A DNA stretch of 60,538 nucleotides from CAZNHL01 sp964572965 (GCA_964572965.1 CAZNHL010000015.1:1-60538); one strand, 5' to 3'. Numbered from the stretch's first letter, positions 43,401 through 53,908 are shown. The notes: generated by a model not told the origin, from the letters alone. A program made the numbers and translations.

Positions 43401-45839
43401 ATGAAATTCTTTTTAATACCTGCAATAAGCCTTGTGCTTTTTGCTTCAGTTTGCTGCGCACAAACTATTTCAGTGATTGATAAAGTCACTCTTAAGTCAT
43501 TACCAAATGCCCTTGTATCGAGCGATAAGGGTACAGTACAAACAGATGAATCAGGGAAAGTGCTGGTAACCGGACTTGAAGAAAATGCTGTTATCACAGT
43601 TTCACATATTGGCTATGCAGACTTTACGGGATCGCTAGCCGACGTGTCAGCTACAGGCTACAGAATTTTCCTTTCCGAAACCACTTATGACCTTGAAGAG
43701 GTTGTGATTTCGGCTAACAAGTTTGAAGAAAAACAAAGAGAAATTCCTCAACAGACGCAGGTCATTTCAGCTAAAGACATTAGCTATATGAATCAGCCTA
43801 CCATGGCAGAAACAATGACCCAGAGCGGAAACGTTTTGGTGCAGAAAAGTCAGCTTGGAGGAGGTAGTCCTATTATCCGTGGCTTTGAGGCAAACAAAGT
43901 ATTAATGGTTGTAGATGGTGTTCGTATGAACAATGCTATTTATCGAGGTGGACACTTACAAAACATCATCACACTGGATGGCAATTCTCTTGATAAAATT
44001 GAAGTTGTTTATGGTCCCGGATCGGTTATGTATGGTAGTGATGCACTTGGCGGCGTAATGCATTTTTATACTAAAAATCCTGTACTGGCAGACAGCGGTT
44101 CTTTTTTAGTAAAAGGTAATGCTTATATACGTTATGGTTCAGCCATGAATGAAAAGACCGGTCATATCGACCTGAACCTGGCAGGGAAGAAGTTTGGTTC
44201 TTATACAGGAGTTACTTATTCAGAATTCGGTGATCTGCGAATGGGCGCTAATCGCAACTTTATTCAGGATATCAATAATAGTACTGTCGATAATGGTGTC
44301 TTATTTAAGCGTGAATATTATCAGGACAGAATTAGTGGTGTCGATACCATGATAAAAAATGGCAACGTACAAAAACAGAAGGCAAGCCACTATTCTCAAA
44401 TCAGCGTTATTCAAAAATTTCTTTATAAACAGAATCGTTACCTGAGTCACGGACTGAATTTTCAATTTTCAACTTCTACTGATATTCCGCGTTACGATCG
44501 CCTTACCGATATGTCGGGAGGGAAATTTAGAAGTGCAGAATGGTATTACGGACCACAGCAACGTCTATTTACAGCATATACTGCAAATATAGACAGGGAA
44601 ACCAAGTTCTTTGACCATGCTAGGGTAATTGTTGGGTGGCAGAATATTGTAGAGAGCAGGCATGACAGAGGCTGGGGAAAATCCAACCGGAGAAACAGGT
44701 ATGAGCAAGTAAATATGCTGACAGCCAATGCGGATTTTACCAAAAAATCGGGTAAAAATGAAATCCGTTATGGCATAGAGGGTGTATGGAACAATGTGAA
44801 TTCTGATGCACATGCAAACAATATCAATACAGGCGTAAAATCTTCGCTTGATACCCGTTATCCAAACGGCGGCTCGCAAATGAACATGTATTCTGCTTAC
44901 CTGACAGATGCTTATCAGTTGAATGATAAACTGATAGCATCGGCAGGTTTACGCTACACGCATACTTATTTGAAATCGACCTTCAACGATACCACATTCT
45001 TCCCCTTTCCATACAATTCTGTAACACAGAACAATGATGCCATGACCGGAAACATAGGTTTGGTTTACCTGCCAGGCAATGATTGGCGTTTTGCAGCTCT
45101 GGCTTCCAGTGGTTTCCGTTCTGCTAATGTAGATGATATGAGCAAAGTGTTTGAATCAACACCCGGACGACTGATTGTCCCTAACCCTAATTTGAAACCT
45201 GAATATACCTATAATGCTGAAATGACTGTAGGTAAGGTATTTGCGAAGAAAATTAAACTGGATGTGACAGGGTTTTATACCTGGTACCGCAATGTGATTA
45301 CAACTTTGCCATACCAATTGAATGGAGCAGATTCTGCAAACTATGCAGGTAATAGGAGCCGTGTTTATACAAGTCAGAATGCCAATAAAGCTTATGTGTA
45401 TGGTTTGAGCGCAAATCTGGCAGCAGATATCACAAGATCGTTCTCAGTTGTATCAACATTCAATTATACTTATGGCCGTATCAAAACAGATAGTTCTGAT
45501 TATCCGTTGGATCACGTTCCTCCGATATTCGGTAAAGTAGCTTTTATCTTTAAAGTGAAAAAAGTGAAAGGCGATTTTTATGCCATATACAACGGTGCTA
45601 AAACGTCCGGGAACTACAATCTGAATGGAGAAGATAACCAGCAGTATTCTTATGATACTAAAAAAGGATTTATGCCGGCATGGGTAACATTCAATATTCG
45701 TGCTGCATATCACTTTAATAAGTATTTACAGTTACAGGCAGCTGTTGAAAACCTGCTGGATACTAATTACAGAGTATTTGCTTCCGGAGTTTCTGCCCCG
45801 GGAAGAAATTTTGTACTGACTCTGAGAGGAAGTTTTTAA
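43401..45839 (+). CDS. TonB-dependent outer-membrane receptor, haem/transferrin type
   Basis: I start at MKFFLIPAIS, giving 812 residues; the longer frame upstream lacks a signal-like start. A carboxypeptidase-regulatory-like domain (about 22-100) precedes the plug with IIRGFEANKVLMVVDGVRMN and YRGGHLQNIITLD, typical of haemoglobin/transferrin/lactoferrin receptors. A 22-strand barrel follows, ending in LTLRGSF (terminal Phe). The substrate is probably haem, haemoprotein or another iron source, by family only. The divergent PepSY gene supports this assignment. Confidence 0.88.
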   Translation: MKFFLIPAISLVLFASVCCAQTISVIDKVTLKSLPNALVSSDKGTVQTDESGKVLVTGLEENAVITVSHIGYADFTGSLADVSATGYRIFLSETTYDLEEVVISANKFEEKQREIPQQTQVISAKDISYMNQPTMAETMTQSGNVLVQKSQLGGGSPIIRGFEANKVLMVVDGVRMNNAIYRGGHLQNIITLDGNSLDKIEVVYGPGSVMYGSDALGGVMHFYTKNPVLADSGSFLVKGNAYIRYGSAMNEKTGHIDLNLAGKKFGSYTGVTYSEFGDLRMGANRNFIQDINNSTVDNGVLFKREYYQDRISGVDTMIKNGNVQKQKASHYSQISVIQKFLYKQNRYLSHGLNFQFSTSTDIPRYDRLTDMSGGKFRSAEWYYGPQQRLFTAYTANIDRETKFFDHARVIVGWQNIVESRHDRGWGKSNRRNRYEQVNMLTANADFTKKSGKNEIRYGIEGVWNNVNSDAHANNINTGVKSSLDTRYPNGGSQMNMYSAYLTDAYQLNDKLIASAGLRYTHTYLKSTFNDTTFFPFPYNSVTQNNDAMTGNIGLVYLPGNDWRFAALASSGFRSANVDDMSKVFESTPGRLIVPNPNLKPEYTYNAEMTVGKVFAKKIKLDVTGFYTWYRNVITTLPYQLNGADSANYAGNRSRVYTSQNANKAYVYGLSANLAADITRSFSVVSTFNYTYGRIKTDSSDYPLDHVPPIFGKVAFIFKVKKVKGDFYAIYNGAKTSGNYNLNGEDNQQYSYDTKKGFMPAWVTFNIRAAYHFNKYLQLQAAVENLLDTNYRVFASGVSAPGRNFVLTLRGSF

Positions 45840-45845
45840 GCTATT

Positions 45846-45883
45846 TTTTATCCGGAGAGACATTTAGTTCTCTCCGGATAAAA
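45846..45883 (+). terminator. Terminator-like hairpin after the TonB receptor gene
   Basis: Arms TTTTATCCGGAGAGA / TCTCTCCGGATAAAA pair over 15 bases with a loop of about 8. The tract after it is A-rich rather than T-rich. Confidence 0.6.
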
Positions 45884-46102
45884 TTAAAGACAACAGGAGT
45901 TATAGTAGTGATTTTTTGAAAAAACATAGTGTAAGCATCGGCACTATAGTATATGTTTAACTCAGCCTTAAGAGTAACGGTTCTACCCTGAAGTTCGAGG
46001 GTTTTGCTGGTAAAGTAATCAAAATCAGAGAGGAGCAGGAGTAATTAAATTTGATGTTATGTGTTTAGTTTTAAAAAATATATAAATAATTCAATTTTTG
46101 GT

Positions 46103-46110
46103 TACATTTG
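46103..46110 (+). promoter_or_regulatory. Candidate -7 box (TACATTTG)
   Basis: An exact TAnnTTTG match about 63 bases before the small secreted-protein gene. A matching -33 element is not evident. Confidence 0.3.
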
Positions 46111-46172
46111 AATGCATTACTACGGTAATGTAAAAACTACACTAACTATAAAGTAAACTTATACTCTTAAGG

Positions 46173-46625
46173 GTGATGAAGAAACTATGCCTTACCATTG
46201 TTGGTGGGTTTATCGTTTATGCTGCTTCTGCCCAGAATCAGCCAGATAAAGCCACTTTGAAAGCCTATCGAAAGAATCCTGTATGGGTTCAAATGATGAA
46301 TGACCCCAATACCAATTACAATGAAGCTGTTGCAGCTTTTGATGAGTTCTGGCGCGGCAAGCCGGAACCGGAAGAAGTAATGCGCGGCGAAAGGGAAGAG
46401 GGTGAATCGGAACGCCAAGAAAGGTCTTTTTTGTCCCGGTTGTTTAAGAGCGAAGCAAAAGAAGAGCAGGAGATTCTTCAGTATGCTGAAGAATACAAGC
46501 GCTTTACCTTTTGGAGGCAGCAAAATGCCGGCTATGTAAAACCTGACGGGAAAGTAATGAGTCCCGAAGAACAGCAAGCATTGCTGGAGCAGGAATTAAG
46601 AAACAGACAAAACACTTCTAAGTAA
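46173..46625 (+). CDS. Small secreted protein paired with the giant T9SS cargo gene
   Basis: The 150-residue product has a signal peptide (about 1-20, ending ASAQ). The mature chain is acidic and basic by turns, with an Arg/Glu-rich middle (VMRGEREEGESERQERSF) and a Trp-containing C-terminal section (FWRQQNAGYVKPDGK). No family assigned. The next gene starts 5 bases after its stop, so the pair is one transcript. Its role may be to assist the huge neighbour during export or on the surface; that is inference. Confidence 0.75.
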   Translation: MMKKLCLTIVGGFIVYAASAQNQPDKATLKAYRKNPVWVQMMNDPNTNYNEAVAAFDEFWRGKPEPEEVMRGEREEGESERQERSFLSRLFKSEAKEEQEILQYAEEYKRFTFWRQQNAGYVKPDGKVMSPEEQQALLEQELRNRQNTSK

Positions 46626-46630
46626 TCCCC

Positions 46631-49600
46631 ATGAAGATTAAAAATATACTGACTTTCCTGGCAATAGTTTTGTCGGGCTTGTTCTCATATACTTATGGCC
46701 AGACTCCGGCATGGACTAATCTTGGCCCTATTCCTTTTCCGGAAAAAACTGTAGCGCAGGTACATGGTATCGGTCGCTGTACAGAGTTGAAATTCCATGC
46801 TACAAATCCCAATAAAATGTACGTTGCCAGCGCTTCCGGTGGCTTATGGTACAGTAATAATAAGGGTGGGAGCTGGACCAATCTCGGAACTGATAACATT
46901 ACAAGGGTACAGTCAGCTTCTATAGCTATTGACCCTGGTAATGACCAGATCATTTACTGGGGTACCGGTGATCCTAACTATTACTATAACGGTCAGGGTG
47001 TATATAAAACTACCAATGGCGGTACAAACTGGACATTGTCAAATTCCGGTATGGGTAATAGGCTGGTGCTGGAAATACTTTTATTGCCGACTAACAGTCA
47101 GACGATTATTGCCGCTACTAATAATGGTATTTATAAAAGTACCAATGGAGGTTCAAGCTGGACCTTAAAGTCAACAGCTACACCTATGTATGATCTTGTA
47201 TTCAAGCCGGGATCTAACGGACAGATTGTCTATGCTGTTGCTGCAAAAGGGTTTTACCGTTCCACAGATGCGGGTGAAACATGGACACAGATTACTTCTC
47301 CTGCATTTGTATTTGGTGCCAATGGCTGTCGTCTGGCAGTTTCTCCTGCAAGCCCTAACGTGGTATATGTAGGAAATGTGGGTGCTGGTACTCTTGGAGA
47401 GATATATAAGTCTACTGATGGTGGTACTACTTTCGTAAATGCACGTTCTGAATTGACTAAGTGTCTGGCAGGTTACGATGCCGCTGGTGGCGGACAGGGG
47501 AATTATAACTTTGATATTGAAGCTAATCCAGCCAACGCAAATGAGTTGTATGTGTGTGCACATGTCATCTGGCGTTCTACAGACGGAGGTGCTACCTGGA
47601 CGCAGCAGCAGACAAGCTGGGCTTACAACCTGCATACAGATCAGCACCATATTTTGTTTGATCCATACGTTACAGGGCAACTGTGGAATGCCAATGACGG
47701 TGGGGTTTGGAGCAATACTACTCAGGGTACTGGTGCCTGGACTCCTAAGTCTGACGGGATAGCGGCTACGGAAATTTATACAGCCTCAGGCAGTAATGTG
47801 AATAAGACAGTAAACCAAATTGGTACTCAGGATAATGGTGAATTTTATTCTAGTGGCGGATTATGGTATAATAACCGGGGCGGGGATTTTAATACTCCTA
47901 CAGTTTTTGATTATACAACAAACAACTATACTTATTATGCAGGTGTTTCTACTTCAGGCAGGAGAAGGTTGCCCGGCGGTGGGCAAACCAGCCTCGGTTT
48001 CCCTTTTACGCCTACAGTAGCTCCAGCATTTGGCTTTACTCCGGCTTTGACCAATATGGGCTTTGCTGGTCACGCAACAGCCTTATATCGTAGTGTTAAC
48101 CTGACTGCAACAACTCCAAGTTGGACGCAGGTGGGTACGCTGGCAGCAAATATATTAGCAGTAGGTTGTTCTCCTACCAACTCTAATGTAATCTATGTAT
48201 TTATGAATAATGGTAGGATTGCTGTTTCTACAAATGCTCAGGCAGCTACACCTACTTTTACAACATATGCTGGTCCGGTTGCAAGTGCTACATCAGGCAG
48301 ACTGGGAGTAGGTGCTAATCCTAATATCGCTTACTTGTCTGTAGGACAAAAAATATACAGGACAAAAAATGCGGGAGCTACATGGACAGATATATCAACA
48401 GGTTTTCCTGCTGCCAATGTGAACGGTTTGGTTTGTGACCGTTTCAATTCTGCTGATGGAGTTTATGCTTCTTACTCGTTAGGCGTTTATTATAAGGATA
48501 CGACTAAAACATCTTGGGTAAACTATTCTGCGGGACTTCCTATCGTATGTAACATCAATGGATTGGCTGCTTACAATGACGGGATTTCAACAGGCGTTAT
48601 CCGTACATTCTTTTATGGAAGAGGTATGTGGGAAAGTCCGATGCATGTACCTTCCAATAATATTACTGTAGCTTTGACCGCTCCGGCCAATAATGCTACC
48701 TTCAGTGCTCCTGCAACTATAAACCTGGCAGCAACTGCATCAAGTACAGCAGGGGCAATTACTAAAGTAGAGTTTTATAACGGGACCACTTTATTAGGTA
48801 CTGACAATACTTCTCCTTATACATATACATGGACTGGAGTAGGTATAGGAGACTATCTTCTCACAGCTAAGGCTTATGATGCCACAGGGGCTTCTTTTGG
48901 TTCTACGGTAGCAAATATCAAAGTAAGTCTTATATGTAATTCACTTGCAGGAACAGCTTTCGGTACTAGCCCTGCTTATGCTGCAGGAAGTGAGTATGAC
49001 AAAGCTTTTGATGGAAATACAAACACATTCTTTGATTTTAATGGTGCTAATGGCGGTTATACCGGCCTTGATCTGGGTGTTGCTTCTGTCATTAATGGTA
49101 TTCGCTTTTTCCCGAGAGGAGGAAATGAAGGCCGTATGAATGGCGGTAAATTCCAGGGGTCAAACGTAGCTAATTTTGCTAGTGGCGTGGTTGACTTATA
49201 CACGATCACCAGTGCCCCTGCTTCTGGCTGGAATGAGACTTCTGTTAACAATGCCACTAGTTTCAGGTATGTACGCTATTTGTCTCCAAACAACGGTTAT
49301 TGTAATGTAGCGGAAATCCAGTTTTGCGGAACAAGTAACCAGCAGCCTGTTGTATCAATCACAGCTCCTGCAAACAATGCCCTGTACCCTGCAACTCCTG
49401 CTACAGTAAATATTACTGCTACGGCTTCTGATCCCGACGGTACAATAAGTAAAGTTGAGTTTTACCAGGGAACAACTTTGCTTAATTCCGACAATACAAG
49501 TCCTTACAGTTTTAGCTGGACAGGCGTAGCGGCAGGTACTTATTCACTTACCGCAAAAGCTTACGACAATACAACTGGTGTAACTACCTCAACGGCAGTT

Positions 49601-52600
49601 GTTATTATTGTAGGTAATCAGAATCCGACTGTGTCAATTACTTCTCCTGCTAACGGAGCTTCTTTTGCACAGCCTGCAACGATCACTATCAATGCTACAG
49701 CGGCTGATGCAGACGGGACTATCAGTAAAGTTGAGTTCTATAATGGAACAACGTTATTGGGTAGTGATAACTCATCACCATATAGCTACATATGGACAGG
49801 TGTTGTTTCAGGAACTTATGCTTTAACGGCACGAGCTTATGACAACGCTACAGGTATTACTACTTCTACAGCAGTAAATGTGACTGTAGGTAACCAGGCC
49901 CCTACAGTTGCAATCACAACACCTGCCAATGCTTCTACATTTGGTACACCTGCTAATATTACCATCAATGCACTGGCTTCAGATGTTGACGGTACTATCA
50001 GTAAGGTAGAGTTTTATAATGGTGCAACTTTATTGAATTCAGATGCTACAAGTCCATATGCATATGTATGGAATGGTGTTGCTGCCGGTACCTATACACT
50101 TACGGCCAAGGCATACGATAACTCAGGTTTAGTAACGACATCTGCGGCTGTACCAATCACAGTAAGCAGCGGTTGTACCGGTACTGCATGGAGTGCCAGT
50201 ACAACTTATGTAGGTGATGCAAGTTTGGGTGCCGGTAACGGAGAAGTTGTTTCATACAATGGGAAACAGTACCGTGCAATGTTCTGGACTCAGAATAACC
50301 AACCTGATCTTAATACAGGTGTCGGAAAACCATGGACAGATCTTGGCGCCTGTGCTTCTCCTAACCAGTCACCTGCAGTAACTATTACTGCTCCTGCAAA
50401 CAATGCAATATTTACCGCTCCCGCTACAGTAAATATCACAGCAACGGCTAGTGATGCTGATGGTACTATTGCTAAAGTGGATTTCTATCAGGGGACAACA
50501 AAAATAGGAACATCAACAGCAAGCCCTTATACTTACAGTTGGGCGGGAGTAGCGGTTGGTACCTATCAGCTTGTGGCTGTAGCTACTGATAATAAAGGAT
50601 CAAGCGGCACATCTTCTTTTATTACAATTACAGTAGGAAATGCTAATCAAAACCCTGTAGTGACGCTTACGGCTCCCTTAAACAATGCAGTAGTAAATGA
50701 AGGTAGTAGTGTAAGCTTAACGGCTACAGCTTCTGATCCTGACGGAACTGTTACGAAGGTGGAGTTTTATAATGGCACAACATTGTTAGGAACAGCAACA
50801 GCTTCTCCTTATTCTGTTACTATTAACAATATTGTAGCCGGTACTTATACACTTACTGCCAAAGCAACGGATAATAATAGCGGAGCAACCACATCGTCAG
50901 TAGTAACATTGAATGTAAATAAACTGCCAACTATTGCGATTACAGCGCCCGCTAATAACGCAGTAGTAGCTGTTGGTTCAAATGTTTCAATTACGACAAA
51001 TGCTGCGGATACTGATGGGACAATTTCAAAAGTAGAATTCTATAGAGGAGCTACTTTACTGGGCACTGTAACTTCAGCTCCCTGGAACTATACTATTACA
51101 GGTATTGCAGCGGGAACTTATGCATTGACAGCCAAAGTAACCGACAATAACGGAGGTACAGCAACGTCAACTGTTGTGACAGTAATTGCAAATCAGAACC
51201 CAACAATTACTATTACCGCACCGGCAAACAATGCTGTGGTAGCTGTAGGTTCAAATGTAACCATCACGACCAATGCAGCTGATGCTGATGGCACAATTTC
51301 AAAAGTAGAGTTCTATAACGGCGCTGCTTTGCTTGGGACAGTAACAACAGCTCCATGGAGTTACACCATCACAAATATTGTAGCCGGTACTTATACACTG
51401 ACCGCAAAAGCAACAGACAACAATGGAGGTACTGCTACATCTGCAGTTGTGACAGTAATTGCTAATCAGAGTCCTGTAGTGAGTATTACAGCACCTGCTA
51501 ACAATGCTACATTCACAGCTGGTGCAAATGTAACTGTGACAGCAACTGCTACTGATGCAGATGGCTCAGTTTCAAAAGTGGAGTTCTATAATGGGGCGAC
51601 TTTGCTGGGTACTGTAACAGTTTCACCCTGGAACTATACCATGACCGGAATTGCAGCCGGTACTTACAACCTGACTGCCAGAGCGACTGATAACAGAGGT
51701 GCTGTAACAACTTCATCAGTAGTGACTATTGTGGTGAACACACCTGCAAACCAGTCTCCAACGGTGAGTATTACAGCGCCTGCCAACAATACAACAATCA
51801 TGCAGGGAAGCGCTATTGCCCTGGTAGCTACTGCCAGTGACCCTGACGGTACCATTGCGAAAGTTGAGTTTTATAACGGCAGTACTTTGTTAGGTACAGA
51901 CAATACGACGCCTTATACATTCAATATTGCCAATGCTGCTCCGGGTACCTATACATTGACAGCCAGAGCTTATGATGATAAGTCCGCTACGGCAAATTCA
52001 AGTGTGATTACAGTAGTAGTAAAAACAACAGCAACTATTGCTATTACAGGTCCTGCAAACAATGCTGTAACCAAAACGGGTGGTGAGCTGACTATTACAG
52101 CAACGGCAAGTGATCCTGATGCGGCTATTAAGAAAGTGGAGTACCTGATAGGTACAACATTGCTTGGACAGTCCACTACGCAGCCATATACCTATACTGG
52201 TACAGTTCCTGCATCGGGTACATACACAGTCACTGTAAAAGCTTACGATGTGAACGGTACAGTAATCGCTACAAATACAGTGACTGTAACCTCTAATCAG
52301 GATCCTATAGTAAGCATCACTGCTCCGGCTAACAATGCAGTGTTAACGGCTGGTACTAACATGACAATAAGTGCCAATGCTTCTGATACCGACGGAACTG
52401 TCACTAAAGTAGAGTTCTTCAATGGAGCCACATCTCTTGGTACTGATAATTCAAGTCCATACAGTGTAACAGTAAATGGTATTAGCGCGGGTATTTATAC
52501 ATTAACAGCCAAAGCGACTGACAATAATGGTGTCGTTGTAACTTCCTCACTTGTAACAGTGACAGTGAAAAGTGCTGCAACAATTGTTGTTACTTCACCG

Positions 52601-53851
52601 TCAAATAATGAAGTAGTTACAACAGGCTCAAGTGTGAATGTAAGTGTTTCTGCGAATGACCCTGACAACGCCATCAAGAAGATTGAGATTTACGATGGTA
52701 GCACAAAAATCGGAGAAATAACCAGAAGTCCATACAATTTCAATATCAGCAGCCTGACAAGTGGTAGCCATATAATCACAGTTAGAGCCGTTGATATAAA
52801 CGGAGTTGTAATTACTTCTCAGTCGGTAACGATTACCGGTAATCAGGCTCCTTCCGTAGTATTAACTTCACCATTAAACAATACCACAGTAGCGCAAGGC
52901 TCTGTAGTAGTGCTTACCGCAAACGCTACAGATATTGATGGGACAATCACAAAAGTTGACTTCTATAACGGAGTTACATTGGTCGGAACATTAACCACTG
53001 CTCCATATACATTTAACTGGACAGGACTTGCTGCAGGTACTTACAACGTGGCAGCCAAAGCAACCGATAATAACGGTGTAGCAACTACATCAGCTTATCA
53101 CATACTGGTAGTTAATCAGGCATCAAGCATCGTCTTTACAGAGCCAGGTAATAATACTGTAGTAGAAGTCGGGACAAATGTTGTCGTAAAAGTAAATGCA
53201 ACAGATGTTGACGGCATTACTAAAGTAGAATTGTTTGACGGTACAATTAAAGTAGGAGAGGTGACAAACAGCCCTTATGAGTTTACTCTGACAAATATCA
53301 GTGTTGGCGACCACGCATTAACAGTGAAAGTAACAGATGGTAAAGGCTTTGTAACTACTTCGTCAGTGTTGAATATTACAGGTAAAGAGTCCGACTGTGC
53401 TAAAGTAGCCTGGAAATTTGGTGCTGCTTATGCTATCGGTGATCAGGCTTCATCAGGTGGAAAACTATACCGTGCCCATGCTGCAAGTATTAATGTAGAG
53501 CCAGGTACTGATGGCGGCACTGACTGGACTTTACTTGGTATCTGTGATCTCACAACAGTAATTGACAACAATGTGGTTGAACGTTTGGTACAGATATTCC
53601 CTAATCCAAGTTCGGGTCAGTTTTATATCAGCCTTGCGAACTTCAAAGACCAGGTGTTGAAATACCGTGTTATAGATATGACTGGCCGTGAAGTGGCAGC
53701 AAAAACAGTAGGCAAAGTAGGCGGACAGCAAATGAAAGAAGAAGTAGAACTGCCATTGGTAGACAGCGGAAACTACATTGTTCAGATTATGCTTGACAAT
53801 AACCTGTTTACTGAAAAACTGGTTATTATGAGTAAACCAAAAGCAAGATAA
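46631..53851 (+). CDS. Giant secreted Asp-box / Ig-repeat / chitin-binding protein with T9SS type A tail
   Basis: The 2406-residue product has: signal peptide (1-23); a sortilin/BNR-like propeller (about 25-670) with Asp-boxes of the form STDGGATWT; Ig-like repeat 1 (about 675-768); a discoidin-like module (about 769-902); Ig repeats 2-4; a CBM5/12-like chitin-binding module (about 1180-1242, YNGKQYRAMFWTQNNQPD); Ig repeats 5-15 (about 1245-2250); a second such module (about 2253-2307); and the T9SS type A sorting domain (from about 2313, IFPNPSSGQFYI). Each Ig repeat is about 90 residues with KVEFYNGTTLLGT. Probably a surface adhesin or polysaccharide-binding scaffold; catalysis by the propeller is uncertain. 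Confidence 0.9.
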   Translation: MKIKNILTFLAIVLSGLFSYTYGQTPAWTNLGPIPFPEKTVAQVHGIGRCTELKFHATNPNKMYVASASGGLWYSNNKGGSWTNLGTDNITRVQSASIAIDPGNDQIIYWGTGDPNYYYNGQGVYKTTNGGTNWTLSNSGMGNRLVLEILLLPTNSQTIIAATNNGIYKSTNGGSSWTLKSTATPMYDLVFKPGSNGQIVYAVAAKGFYRSTDAGETWTQITSPAFVFGANGCRLAVSPASPNVVYVGNVGAGTLGEIYKSTDGGTTFVNARSELTKCLAGYDAAGGGQGNYNFDIEANPANANELYVCAHVIWRSTDGGATWTQQQTSWAYNLHTDQHHILFDPYVTGQLWNANDGGVWSNTTQGTGAWTPKSDGIAATEIYTASGSNVNKTVNQIGTQDNGEFYSSGGLWYNNRGGDFNTPTVFDYTTNNYTYYAGVSTSGRRRLPGGGQTSLGFPFTPTVAPAFGFTPALTNMGFAGHATALYRSVNLTATTPSWTQVGTLAANILAVGCSPTNSNVIYVFMNNGRIAVSTNAQAATPTFTTYAGPVASATSGRLGVGANPNIAYLSVGQKIYRTKNAGATWTDISTGFPAANVNGLVCDRFNSADGVYASYSLGVYYKDTTKTSWVNYSAGLPIVCNINGLAAYNDGISTGVIRTFFYGRGMWESPMHVPSNNITVALTAPANNATFSAPATINLAATASSTAGAITKVEFYNGTTLLGTDNTSPYTYTWTGVGIGDYLLTAKAYDATGASFGSTVANIKVSLICNSLAGTAFGTSPAYAAGSEYDKAFDGNTNTFFDFNGANGGYTGLDLGVASVINGIRFFPRGGNEGRMNGGKFQGSNVANFASGVVDLYTITSAPASGWNETSVNNATSFRYVRYLSPNNGYCNVAEIQFCGTSNQQPVVSITAPANNALYPATPATVNITATASDPDGTISKVEFYQGTTLLNSDNTSPYSFSWTGVAAGTYSLTAKAYDNTTGVTTSTAVVIIVGNQNPTVSITSPANGASFAQPATITINATAADADGTISKVEFYNGTTLLGSDNSSPYSYIWTGVVSGTYALTARAYDNATGITTSTAVNVTVGNQAPTVAITTPANASTFGTPANITINALASDVDGTISKVEFYNGATLLNSDATSPYAYVWNGVAAGTYTLTAKAYDNSGLVTTSAAVPITVSSGCTGTAWSASTTYVGDASLGAGNGEVVSYNGKQYRAMFWTQNNQPDLNTGVGKPWTDLGACASPNQSPAVTITAPANNAIFTAPATVNITATASDADGTIAKVDFYQGTTKIGTSTASPYTYSWAGVAVGTYQLVAVATDNKGSSGTSSFITITVGNANQNPVVTLTAPLNNAVVNEGSSVSLTATASDPDGTVTKVEFYNGTTLLGTATASPYSVTINNIVAGTYTLTAKATDNNSGATTSSVVTLNVNKLPTIAITAPANNAVVAVGSNVSITTNAADTDGTISKVEFYRGATLLGTVTSAPWNYTITGIAAGTYALTAKVTDNNGGTATSTVVTVIANQNPTITITAPANNAVVAVGSNVTITTNAADADGTISKVEFYNGAALLGTVTTAPWSYTITNIVAGTYTLTAKATDNNGGTATSAVVTVIANQSPVVSITAPANNATFTAGANVTVTATATDADGSVSKVEFYNGATLLGTVTVSPWNYTMTGIAAGTYNLTARATDNRGAVTTSSVVTIVVNTPANQSPTVSITAPANNTTIMQGSAIALVATASDPDGTIAKVEFYNGSTLLGTDNTTPYTFNIANAAPGTYTLTARAYDDKSATANSSVITVVVKTTATIAITGPANNAVTKTGGELTITATASDPDAAIKKVEYLIGTTLLGQSTTQPYTYTGTVPASGTYTVTVKAYDVNGTVIATNTVTVTSNQDPIVSITAPANNAVLTAGTNMTISANASDTDGTVTKVEFFNGATSLGTDNSSPYSVTVNGISAGIYTLTAKATDNNGVVVTSSLVTVTVKSAATIVVTSPSNNEVVTTGSSVNVSVSANDPDNAIKKIEIYDGSTKIGEITRSPYNFNISSLTSGSHIITVRAVDINGVVITSQSVTITGNQAPSVVLTSPLNNTTVAQGSVVVLTANATDIDGTITKVDFYNGVTLVGTLTTAPYTFNWTGLAAGTYNVAAKATDNNGVATTSAYHILVVNQASSIVFTEPGNNTVVEVGTNVVVKVNATDVDGITKVELFDGTIKVGEVTNSPYEFTLTNISVGDHALTVKVTDGKGFVTTSSVLNITGKESDCAKVAWKFGAAYAIGDQASSGGKLYRAHAASINVEPGTDGGTDWTLLGICDLTTVIDNNVVERLVQIFPNPSSGQFYISLANFKDQVLKYRVIDMTGREVAAKTVGKVGGQQMKEEVELPLVDSGNYIVQIMLDNNLFTEKLVIMSKPKAR
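48655..53388 (+). repeat. Fifteen tandem Ig-like domain repeats (about 270-290 bases each)
   Basis: Coding repeats with the consensus ITAPANNA...DGTISKVEFYNGTTLLGT...GTYTLTAKATDNNG. They are interrupted by the discoidin-like module after repeat 1 and by a chitin-binding-like module after repeat 4. Repeats 7 and 8 are the most alike at protein level, suggesting recent duplication. The region is prone to copy-number change and to misassembly. Confidence 0.9.
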
Positions 53852-53867
53852 GAATCGCCTGATCTAA

Positions 53868-53908
53868 TAAAAAGGTTCCGCAGAATTTCTGCGGAACCTT
53901 TTGTTTTT
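53868..53908. terminator. Strong terminator after the giant gene
   Basis: The stem AAAAGGTTCCGCAG / CTGCGGAACCTTTT has a small loop and flanking A- and T-runs. The remaining spacer to the Crp/Fnr gene (to 54079) holds only a nested hairpin near 54005-54045 (outer arms CTACTCT/AGAGTAG). Confidence 0.9.

Larger units (their letters stand above)
45840..46172. other. 333-base spacer with a terminator and a promoter-like box
   Basis: It contains a 15-base-arm hairpin near its start and a TACATTTG box near 46103. I see no open gene, RNA gene or repeat in the remainder, which is AT-rich. Confidence 0.6.

Noticed and set aside
47171..47680. A 169-residue minus-strand open frame inside the giant gene
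   Set aside because: It lies opposite a well-supported propeller region, has many cysteines and no signal or family features; the codon bias of the forward gene explains it.
48655..53388. CRISPR or satellite DNA
   Set aside because: The periodicity is coding, with variable protein repeats of about 90 residues rather than identical direct repeats with spacers.
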